From Trichomonas vaginalis G3 (taxonomy: Eukaryota; Parabasalia; Trichomonadida; Trichomonadidae): a DNA stretch of 64,000 nucleotides. Shown piece after piece: positions 52,601-64,000 of this stretch; position 1 is the first letter of the stretch, and each line of letters opens with the position of its first letter. The DNA lies in contig NC_067204.1 of NCBI RefSeq assembly GCF_026262505.1, positions 16,470,165 to 16,534,164 of the forward strand, given 5' to 3'. Position numbers and translations under genes: made by a program. The notes under the pieces are model-generated. The model was not told the origin of the DNA. It saw nothing but the letters and a program-made list of their open reading frames with translations, and made no database searches.

Positions 52601-55600
52601 TTTACGCTCATTACGATGAAGAAATCATGACAAAACATGTACGATGAAATCATGACAAAACATGTACGATGAAATCATGACAAAGCATATACGATGAAGA
52701 AATCATGACAAAACATTTACGAAGAAGTCTTGACAAAATATTTACGAAGAAGTCTTGACAAAGCATATACGAAGAAGTCTTGACAAAGCATATACGAAGA
52801 AGTTTTGACAAAACATATACGAAGAAATCATGACAAAACATGTACGATGAAATCATGACAAAGCATATACGTTCATGTTTGACAAAGCATATACGAAGAA
52901 GTTTTGACACGAAGTGAAGATTTGCACTTCGTCAAAAAAGTGAAGGTTCGACAAAACATTTACGTTCATGTTTGACAAAGCATATACGATGAAGAAATCA
53001 TGAAAATTCATGAGGTGAGAAAAGAGGTGAGATCTCACCTCTTCACCTAAACATTATTTTTGGATCATTTACACTCATTACGATGAAGAAGTCTTGACAA
53101 AACATTTACGCTCATTCCGATGAAGAAGTCTTGACAAAACATTTACGCTCATTCCGATGAAGAAATCATGACAAAACATTTACGTTCATGTTTGACAAAG
53201 CATATACGATGAAGAAATCATGAAAATTCATGAGGTGAGAAAAGAGGTGAGAAAAGAGGTGAGATCTAACATTCTAACATAAAACATTATTTTTGATCAT
53301 TTAACTCATTACGATGAAGAAGTCTTGACAAAGCATATACGATGAAGAAGTCTTGACAAAACATTTACGCTCATTCCGATGAAGAAATCATGACAAAACA
53401 TTTACACTCATTCCGATGAAGAAATCATGACAAAACATTTACGTTCATGTTTGACAAAGCATATACGATGAAGAAATCATGAAAATTCATGAGGTGAGAA
53501 AAGAGGTGAGAAAAGAGGTTAGATCTAACATTCTAACATAAACATTATTTTTGGATCATTTACACTCATTACGATGAAGAAGTCTTGACAAAACATTTAC
53601 GCTCATTCCGATGAAGAAGTCTTGACAAAACATTTACGCTCATTCCGATGAAGAAATCATGACAAAACATTTACGTTCATGTTTGACAAAGCATATACGA
53701 TGAAGAAATCATGAAAATTCATGAGGTGAGAAAAGAGGTGAGAAAAGAGGTTAGATCTAACATTCTAACATAAACATTATTTTTGGATCATTTACACTCA
53801 TTACGATGAAGAAGTCTTGACAAAGCATATACGCTCATTACGATGAAGAAGTCTTGACAAAACATTTACGCTCATTACGATGAAGAAATCATGACAAAAC
53901 ATGTACGATGAAATCATGACAAAACATGTACGATGAAATCATGACAAAGCATATACGATGAAGAAATCATGACAAAACATTTACGAAGAAGTCTTGACAA
54001 AATATTTACGAAGAGAGTCTTGACAAAGCATATACGAAGAAAGTCTTGACAAAGCATATACGAAGAAGTTTTGACAAAAACATATACGAAGAATCATGAC
54101 AAAACATGTACGATGAAATCATGACAAAGCATATACGTTCATGTTTGACAAAGCATATACGAAGAAGTTTTGACACGAAGTGAAGATTTGCACTTCGTCA
54201 AAAAAGTGAAGGTTCGAACAAAACATTTACGTTCATGTTTGACAAAACATATACGTTCATGTTTGACAAAGCATATACGAAGAAGTTTTGACACGAAGTG
54301 AAGATTTGCACTTCGTCAAAAAAGTGAAGGTTCGACAAAACATATACGTTCATGTTTGACAAAACATATACGAAGAAGTCTTGACAAAACATTACGAAGA
54401 AGTCATGACAAAAACATATACGAAGAAATCATGACAAAACATTTACGCTCATTACGATGAAGAAATCATGAAAATTCATGAGGTGAGAAAAGAGGTGAGA
54501 TCTACCCTTCTACCCTTAAAATATATTTTGGATCATTTACACTCATTACGATGAAGAAATCATGACAAACATATACGATGAAATCATGACAAAACATTTA
54601 CGTTCATGTTTGGACAAAACATTTACACTCATTACGATGAAGAAATCATGACAAAACATTTACGTTCATGTTTGACAAAGCATATACGATGAAGAAATCA
54701 TGAAAATTCATGAGGTGAGAAAAGAGGTGAAAAAAGAGGTGAGATCACATTCTAACATAAACATTATTTTTGGATCATTTACACTCATTACGATGAAGAA
54801 GTCTTGACAAAACATTTACGCTCATTCCGATGAAGAAGTCTTGACAAAACATTTACGCTCATTCCGATGAAGAAATCATGACAAAACATTTACGTTCATG
54901 TTTGACAAAGCATATACGATGAAGAAATCATGAAAATTCATGAGGTGAGAAAAGAGGTGAGATCTCACCTCTTCACCTAAACATTATTTTTGGATCATTT
55001 ACACTCATTCCGATGAAGAAATCATGACAAAACATATTACGATGAAGAAGTCTTGACAAAACATTTACGCTCATTTCCGATTGAAGAAATCATGACAAAA
55101 CATTTACACTCATTCCGATGAAGAAATCATGACAAAACATTTACGTTCATGTTTGACAAAGCATATACGATGAAGAAATCATGAAAATTCATGAGGTGAA
55201 AAAGAGGTGAGAAAAGAGGTTAGATCTAACATTCTAACATAAACATTATTTTTGGATCATTTACACTCATTACGATGAAGAAGTCTTGACAAAACATTTA
55301 CGCTCATTCCGATGAAGAAGTCTTGACAAAACATTTACGCTCATTCCGATGAAGAAATCATGACAAAACCATTACACTCATTCCGATGAAGAAATCCATG
55401 ACAAAACATTTACGTTCATGTGTTGACAAAGCATATACGATGAAGAAATCATAAAATTCATGAGGTGAAAAAGGTGAAAAAGAGGTGAGATCTCACCGCT
55501 TCACCTAAACATTATTTTTGGATCATTTACACTCATTCCGATGAAGAAATCATGACAAAACATATACGATGAAGAAGTCTTGACAAAACATTTACGCTCA

Positions 55601-58600
55601 TTCCGATGAAGAAATCATGACAAAACATTTACACTCATTCCGATGAAGAAATCATGACAAAACATTTACGTTCATGTTTGACAAAGCATATACGATGAAG
55701 AAATCATGAAAATTCATGAGGTGAGAAAAGAGGTGAGAAAAGAGGTTAGATCTAACATCTCTAACATAAACATTATTTTGGATCATTTACACTCATTACG
55801 ATGAAGAAGTCTTGACAAAACATTTCGCTCATTCCGATGAAAAATCATGACAAAACATTTACGTTCATGTTTGACAAAGCATATACGATGAAGAAATCAT
55901 GAAAATTCATGAGGTGAGAAAAGAGGTGAGAAAAGAGGTGAGATCTAACATTCTAACATAAACATTATTTTTGGATCATTTACACTCATTACGATGAAGA
56001 AGTCTTGACAAAACATTTACGCTCATTCCGATGAAGAAGTCTTGACAAAGCATATACGCTCATTACGATGAAGAAGTCTGACAAAACATTTACGCTCATT
56101 ACGATGAAGAATCATGACAAAAACATGTACGATGAAATCATGACAAAACATTGTACGATGAAATCATGACAAAGCATATACGATGAAGAAATCATGACAA
56201 AACATTTACGAAGAAGTCTTGACAAAATATTTACGAAGAAGTCTTGACAAAGCATATACGAAGAAGTCTTGACAAAGCATATACGAAGAAGTTTTGACAA
56301 AACATATACGAAGAAATCATGACAAAACATGTACGATGAAATCATGACAAAGCATATACGTTCATGTTTGACAAAGCATATACGAAGAAGTTTTGACACG
56401 AAGTGAAGATTTGCACTTCGTCAAAAAAGTGAAGGTTCGACAAAACATTTACGTTCATGTTTGACAAAACATATACGTTCATGTTTGACAAAGCATATAC
56501 GAAGAAGTTTTGACACGAAGTGAAGATTTGCACTTCGTCAAAAAAGTGAAGGTTCGACAAAACATATACGTTCATGTTTGACAAAACATATACGAAGAAG
56601 TCTTGACAAAACATATACGAAGAAGTCATGACAAAACATATACGAAGAAATCATGACAAAACATTTACGCTCATTACGATGAAGAAATCATGAAAATTCA
56701 TGAGGTGAGAAAAGAGGTGAGAAAAGAGGTGAGAAAAGAGGTGAGAAAAGAGGTGAGAAAAGAGGTGAGATCTACCCTTCTACCCTAAAATATATTTTGG
56801 ATCATTTACACTCATTACGATGAAGAAATCATGACAAAACATTTACGTTCATGTTTGACAAAACATTTACACTCATTACGATGAAGAAATCATGACAAAA
56901 CATTTACGTTCATGTTTGACAAAGCATATACGATGAAGAAATCATGAAAATTCATGAGGTGAGAAAAGAGGTGAGAAAAGAGGTTAGATCTAACATTCTA
57001 ACATAAACATTATTTTTGGATCATTTACACTCATTACGATGAAGAAGTCTTGACAAAACATTTACGCTCATTCCGATGAAGAAGTCTTGACAAAACATTT
57101 ACGCTCATTCCGATGAAGAAATCATGACAAAACATTTACGTTCATGTTTGACAAAGCATATACGATGAAGAAATCATGAAAATTCATGAGGTGAGAAAAG
57201 AGGTGAGAAAAGAGGTGAGATCTAACATTCTAACATAAACATTATTTTTGGATCATTTACACTCATTACGATGAAGAAGTCTTGACAAAACATTTACGCT
57301 CATTCCGATGAAGAAGTCTTGACAAAGCATATACGCTCATTACGATGAAGAAGTCTTGACAAAACATTTACGCTCATTACGATGAAGAAATCATGACAAA
57401 ACATTTACGCTCATTACGATGAAGAAATCATGACAAAACATTTACACTCATTCCGATGAAGAAATCATGACAAAACATTTACGTTCATGTTTGACAAAGC
57501 ATATACGATGAAGAAATCATGAAAATTCATGAGGTGAGAAAAGAGGTGAGAAAAGAGGTTAGATCTAACATTCTAACATAAACATTATTTTTGGATCATT
57601 TACACTCATTACGATGAAGAAGTCTTGACAAAACATTTACGCTCATTCCGATGAAGAAGTCTTGACAAAGCATATACGCTCATTACGATGAAGAAGTCTT
57701 GACAAAACATTTACGCTCATGTTTGACAAAGCATATACGATGAAGAAATCTTGAAAAAACATGAGGTGAGAAAAGAGGTGAGATCTAACATTCTAACATA
57801 AACATTATTTTTGGATCATTTACACTCATTACGATGAAGAAGTCTTGACAAAACATTTACGCTCATTCCGATGAAGAAGTCTTGACAAAGCATATACGCT
57901 CATTACGATGAAGAAGTCTTGACAAAACATTTACGCTCATTACGATGAAGAAATCATGACAAAACATGTACGATGAAATCATGACAAAACATGTACGATG
58001 AAATCATGACAAAGCATATACGATGAAGAAATCATGACAAAACATTTACGAAGAAGTCTTGACAAAATATTTACGAAGAAGTCTTGACAAAGCATATACG
58101 AAGAAGTCTTGACAAAGCATATACGAAGAAGTTTTGACAAAACATATACGAAGAAATCATGACAAAACATGTACGATGAAATCATGACAAAGCATATACG
58201 TTCATGTTTGACAAAGCATATACGAAGAAGTTTTGACACGAAGTGAAGATTTGCACTTCGTCAAAAAAGTGAAGGTTCGACAAAACATATACGTTCATGT
58301 TTGACAAAACATATACGAAGAAGTCTTGACAAAACATATACGAAGAAGTCATGACAAAACATATACGAAGAAATCATGACAAAACATTTACGCTCATTAC
58401 GATGAAGAAATCATGAAAATTCATGAGGTGAGAAAAGAGGTGAGAAAAGAGGTGAGAAAAGAGGTGAGATCTACCCTTCTACCCTAAAATATATTTTGGA
58501 TCATTTACACTCATTACGATGAAGAAATCATGACAAAACATTTACGTTCATGTTTGACAAAACATTTACACTCATTACGATGAAGAAATCATGACAAAAC

Positions 58601-61600
58601 ATTTACGTTCATGTTTGACAAAGCATATACGATGAAGAAATCATGAAAATTCATGAGGTGAGAAAAGAGGTGAGAAAAGAGGTGAGATCTCACCTCTTCA
58701 CCTAAACATTATTTTTGGATCATTTACACTCATTACGATGAAGAAATCATGACAAAACATGTACGTTCATTCCGATGAAGAAGTCTTGACAAAACATTTA
58801 CGCTCATTCCGATGAAGAAATCATGACAAAACATTTACGTTCATGTTTGACAAAGCATATACGATGAAGAAATCATGAAAATTCATGAGGTGAGAAAAGA
58901 GGTGAGAAAAGAGGTTAGATCTAACATTCTAACATAAACATTATTTTTGGATCATTTACACTCATTACGATGAAGAAGTCTTGACAAAACATTTACGCTC
59001 ATTCCGATGAAGAAGTCTTGACAAAGCATATACGCTCATTCCGATGAAGAAGTCTTGACAAAGCATATACGCTCATTACGATGAAGAAGTCTTGACAAAA
59101 CATTTACGCTCATTACGATGAAGAAATCATGACAAAACATTTACACTCATTCCGATGAAGAAATCATGACAAAACATTTACGTTCATGTTTGACAAAGCA
59201 TATACGATGAAGAAATCATGAAAATTCATGAGGTGAGAAAAGAGGTGAGAAAAGAGGTGAGATCTAACATTCTAACATAAACATTATTTTTGGATCATTT
59301 ACACTCATTACGATGAAGAAGTCTTGACAAAACATTTACGCTCATTCCGATGAAGAAGTCTTGACAAAGCATATACGCTCATTACGATGAAGAAGTCTTG
59401 ACAAAACATTTACGCTCATTACGATGAAGAAATCATGACAAAACATTTACGCTCATTCCGATGAAGAAATCATGACAAAACATTTACGCTCATTCCGATG
59501 AAGAAATCATGACAAAACATATACGTTTATGTTTGACAAAACATATACGATGAAGTTTTGACACGAAGTGAAGATTTGCACTTCGTCAAAAAAGTGAAGG
59601 TTCCCGACGGTTTCAAACCGCCATACTTTACATTTTGTACAAAAATATTGTGAGTAAATGAACTCATTATTTTTGCATCATGACAAAACATTTACACTCA
59701 TTACGATGAAGAAGTTTTGACAAATCATTTACGTTCATGTTTGACAAAGCATATACGTTCATTACGATGAAGAAGTCAAGACAAAACATGTACGAAGAAG
59801 TCTTGACAAAACATATACGAAGAAATCATGACAAAACATATACGCTCATTACGATGAAGAAGTCTTGACAAAACATTTACGCTCATTCCGATGAAGAAAT
59901 CATGACAAAACATTTACGTTCATGTTTGACAAAGCATATACGTTCATTACGATGAAGAAGTCAAGACAAAACATGTACGAAGAAGTCTTGACAAAACATA
60001 TACGAAGAAGTCTTGACAAAAACATTTACGCTCATTTCGATGAAGAAGTCTTGACAAAACATTTACGCTCATTCCGATGAAAAGAAATCATGACAAATCA
60101 TTTACGTTCATGTTTGACAAAGCATATACGTTCATTACGATGAAGAAGTCAAGACAAAACATGTACGAAGAAGTCTTGACAAAACATATACGAAGAAGTC
60201 TTGACAAAACATTTACGCTCATTACGATGAAGAAGTCTTGACAAAACATTTACGCTCATTACGATGAAGAAATCATGACAAAACATTTACGTTCATGTTT
60301 GACAAAGCATATACGATGAAGAAATCATGAAAATTCATGAGGTGAGAAAAGAGGTGAGAAAAGAGGTTAGATCTAACATTCTAACATAAACATTATTTTT
60401 GGATCATTTACACTCATTCCGAATGAAGAAGTCTTGACAAAACATTTACGCTCATTCCGATGAAGAAATCATGACAAAACATTTACACTCATTACGATGA
60501 AGAAATCATGACAAAACATTTACGTTCATGTTTGACAAAGCATATACGATGAAGAAATCATGAAAATTCATGAGGTGAGAAAAGAGGTGAGAAAAGAGGT
60601 TAGATCTAACATTCTAACATAAACATTATTTTTGGATCATTTACACTCAAAACATATACGATGAAGAAGTCTTGACAAAACATTTACGCTCATTCCGATG
60701 AAGAAATCATGACAAAACATTTACACTCATTCCGATGAAGAAATCATGACAAAACATTTACGTTCATGTTTGACAAAGCATATACGATGAAGAAATCATG
60801 AAAATTCATGAGGTGAGAAAAGAGGTGAGAAAAGAGGTGAGATCTAACATTCTAACATAAACATTATTTTTGGATCATTTACACTCATTACGATGAAGAA
60901 GTCTTGACAAAGCATATACGCTCATTACGATGAAGAAGTCTTGACAAAACATTTACGCTCATTACGATGAAGAAATCATGACAAAACATGTACGATGAAA
61001 TCATGACAAAACATGTACGATGAAATCATGACAAAGCATATACGATGAAGAAATCATGACAAAACATTTACGAAGAAGTCTTGACAAAATATTTACGAAG
61101 AAGTCTTGACAAAGCATATACGAAGAAGTCTTGACAAAGCATATACGAAGAAGTTTTGACAAAACATATACGAAGAAATCATGACAAAACATGTACGATG
61201 AAATCATGACAAAGCATATACGTTCATGTTTGACAAAGCATATACGAAGAAGTTTTGACACGAAGTGAAGATTTGCACTTCGTCAAAAAAGTGAAGGTTC
61301 GACAAAACATTTACGTTCATGTTTGACAAAACATATACGTTCATGTTTGACAAAGCATATACGAAGAAGTTTTGACACGAAGTGAAGATTTGCACTTCGT
61401 CAAAAAAGTGAAGGTTCGACAAAACATATACGTTCATGTTTGACAAAACATATACGAAGAAGTCTTGACAAAACATATACGAAGAAGTCATGACAAAACA
61501 TATACGAAGAAATCATGACAAAACATTTACGCTCATTACGATGAAGAAATCATGAAAATTCATGAGGTGAGAAAAGAGGTGAGATCTACCCTTCTACCCT

Positions 61601-64000
61601 AAAATATATTTTGGATCATTTACACTCATTACGATGAAGAAATCATGACAAAACATATACGATGAAATCATGACAAAACATTTACGTTCATGTTTGACAA
61701 AACATTTACACTCATTACGATGAAGAAATCATGACAAAACATTTACGTTCATGTTTGACAAAGCATATACGATGAAGAAATCATGAAAATTCATGAGGTG
61801 AGAAAAGAGGTGAGAAAAGAGGTGAGATCTCACCTCTTCACCTAAACATTATTTTTGGATCATTTACACTCATTACGATGAAGAAGTCTTGACAAAACAT
61901 TTACGCTCATTCCGATGAAGAAGTCTTGACAAAACATTTACGCTCATTCCGATGAAGAAATCATGACAAAACATTTACGTTCATGTTTGACAAAGCATAT
62001 ACGATGAAGAAATCATGAAAATTCATGAGGTGAGAAAAGAGGTGAGAAAAGAGGTGAGATCTCACCTCTTCACCTAAACATTATTTTTGGATCATTTACA
62101 CTCATTCCGATGAAGAAATCATGACAAAACATATACGATGAAGAAGTCTTGACAAAACATTTACGCTCATTCCGATGAAGAAATCATGACAAAACATTTA
62201 CACTCATTCCGATGAAGAAATCATGACAAAACATTTACGTTCATGTTTGACAAAGCATATACGATGAAGAAATCATGAAAATTCATGAGGTGAGAAAAGA
62301 GGTGAGAAAAGAGGTGAGATCTCACCTCTTCACCTAAACATTATTTTTGGATCATTTACACTCATTACGATGAAGAAGTCTTGACAAAACATTTACGCTC
62401 ATTCCGATGAAGAAGTCTTGACAAAACATTTACGCTCATTCCGATGAAGAAATCATGACAAAACATTTACACTCATTCCGATGAAGAAATCATGACAAAA
62501 CATTTACGTTCATGTTTGACAAAGCATATACGATGAAGAAATCATGAAAATTCATGAGGTGAGAAAAGAGGTGAGAAAAGAGGTGAGATCTCACCTCTTC
62601 ACCTAAACATTATTTTTGGATCATTTACACTCATTCCGATGAAGAAATCATGACAAAACATATACGATGAAGAAGTCTTGACAAAACATTTACGCTCATT
62701 CCGATGAAGAAATCATGACAAAACATTTACACTCATTCCGATGAAGAAATCATGACAAAACATTTACGTTCATGTTTGACAAAGCATATACGATGAAGAA
62801 ATCATGAAAATTCATGAGGTGAGAAAAGAGGTGAGAAAAGAGGTGAGATCTAACATTCTAACATAAACATTATTTTTGGATCATTTACACTCATTACGAT
62901 GAAGAAGTCTTGACAAAACATTTACGCTCATTCCGATGAAGAAGTCTTGACAAAACATTTACGCTCATTCCGATGAAGAAATCATGACAAAACATTTACG
63001 TTCATGTTTGACAAAGCATATACGATGAAGAAATCATGAAAATTCATGAGGTGAGAAAAGAGGTGAGAAAAGAGGTGAGATCTAACATTCTAACATAAAC
63101 ATTATTTTTGGATCATTTACACTCATTCCGATGAAGAAGTCTTGACAAAGCATTTACGCTCATTCCGATGAAGAAGTCTTGACAAAACATTTACGCTCAT
63201 TCCGATGAAGAAGTCTTGACAAAACATTTACGCTCATTACGATGAAGAAATCATGACAAAACATTACGATGAATCATGACAAAACATTACGATGAAATCA
63301 TGACAAAAGCATATACGATGAAGAAATCATGACAAAACATTACGAAGAAGTCTTGACAAAATATTACGAAGAAGTCTTGACAAAGCATATACGAAGAAGT
63401 TTTGACCAAAACATATACGAAGAAATCATGACAAAACATGTACGATGAAATCATGACAAAGCATATACGTTCATGTTTGACAAAGCATATACGAAGAAGT
63501 TTTGACACGAAGTGAAGATTTGCACTTCGTCAAAAAAGTGAAGGTTCGACAAAACATTTACGTTCATGTTTGACAAAACATATACGTTCATGTTTGACAA
63601 AGCATATACGAAGAAGTTTTGACACGAAGTGAAGATTTGCACTTCGTCAAAAAAGTGAAGGTTCGACAAAACATATACGTTCATGTTGACAAAACATTAG
63701 AAGTCTTGACAAAACATATACGAAGAAGTCATGACAAAACATATACGAAAGAAATCATGACAAAACATTTACGCTCATTACGATGAAGAAATCATGAAAA
63801 TTCATGAGGTGAGAAAAGAGGTGAGAAAAGAGGTGAGAAAAGAGGTGAGATCTACCCTTCTACCCTAAAATATATTTTGGATCATTTACACTCATTACGA
63901 TGAAGAAATCATGACAAAACATATACGATGAAATCATGACAAAACATTTACGTTCATGTTTGACAAAACATTTACACTCATTACGATGAAGAAATCATGA
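46688..64000 (-). repeat. Right arm of the large inverted duplication (17-kb repeat array, runs off window)
   Basis: It has the same modules as 40,330-46,313 in the opposite orientation: AAACATTATTTTTGGATC, then ATTTACACTCATTACGATG, GACAAAACATTTACG(C/T)TCAT(T/G) units, TGAAAATTCATGAGGTGAG and a palindromic AGATCT block. Roughly 60 modules. A longer block containing GACACGAAGTGAAGATTTGC recurs near 51,150, 52,905, 54,170, 56,395, 58,235, 61,258 and 63,505, a higher-order repeat spaced 1.3-3 kb. Open frames here are read through repeats and I do not call them genes. Confidence 0.95.

Larger units (their letters stand above)
37971..64000. mobile_element. Second Maverick/Polinton, right end outside window
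   Basis: It starts inside the transposase at TTAGTATGGGTTAGTTGGG, followed by a GC-rich tip (GAGGCACTGCGCGCCTCC) that is self-complementary at GAGGC/GCCTC. Similar GC-rich hairpins sit at the tip of the fold-back arms. Inside are short genes related to those of the left Maverick (HNH C-terminal domain, KilA-N piece, small proteins) and more than 23 kb of repeats. No integrase, capsid or polymerase is seen in this part. Fossil or partial; wholeness cannot be judged because most of it lies in repeats or off the edge. Confidence 0.7.

Noticed and set aside
50079-63684. Repeated 60-95 codon minus-strand frames (SKLLRICFVKHERICFVM, FHDFFIV and similar)
   Set aside because: The same repeat words produce them. 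The exact recurrence reflects the higher-order repeat, not a gene family.

Overview
The window is AT-rich eukaryotic DNA that looks like a trichomonad genome, most likely Trichomonas vaginalis or a close relative. The evidence is: two stretches of Maverick/Polinton-type virus-like elements, which expand massively in that lineage; TTAA-targeting DNA transposons; an intronless host gene whose TAA stop runs into a TAAA word, as in the T. vaginalis poly(A) signal; and a TCATT initiator-like word 16 bases upstream of a transposase start. The genus is an inference; no rRNA or other marker gene is present.

Layout. (1) About 1-31,446 is Maverick-derived and runs off the left edge. From 1 to about 9,350 it is heavily eroded, or badly sequenced, and contains a 25-N gap. 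It still shows a phage-tail-fibre-like protein, a virion-protein-like reading region, an SF3/D5-like helicase signature, a coiled-coil protein and an A32/FtsK-type packaging ATPase. From 9,400 to 18,350 it is better preserved: two KilA-N-type proteins, a 304-aa protein, a virion-protein-like remnant, an HNH nuclease, three small proteins, a retroviral-type integrase and the C-terminal end of a second tail-fibre-like gene. From 18,350 to 30,105 it is a single minisatellite built on a 25-bp word. A DNA adenine methyltransferase fragment and a perfect 1.08-kb fold-back follow. (2) 31,447-37,970 is host DNA: one intact 768-aa HEAT-repeat (karyopherin-like) gene, a 773-bp TTAA MITE and a Kolobok/Mutsu-type transposon. 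(3) From 37,971 to the right edge a second Maverick interrupts the transposase. It carries a few short genes and then more than 23 kb of repeats arranged as a very large inverted duplication centred at about 46,500.

How the parts relate. Integrase, packaging ATPase and virion-like proteins are the Polinton core. KilA-N, HNH, tail-fibre-like and methyltransferase genes are virus- and phage-type accessories. Several genes share an A/T-rich upstream block. Repeat arrays adjoin gene fragments at words that also occur in the repeat (TTTGTCA), so arrays and genes appear to have recombined with each other.

Most curious signals: modular palindromes centred on AGATCT whose halves are shuffled exactly at the core; the 13-kb-scale inverted duplication; the perfect fold-back at the Maverick/host boundary; and the tail-fibre-like genes. 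No DNA polymerase B, tRNA, rRNA or CRISPR array was seen.
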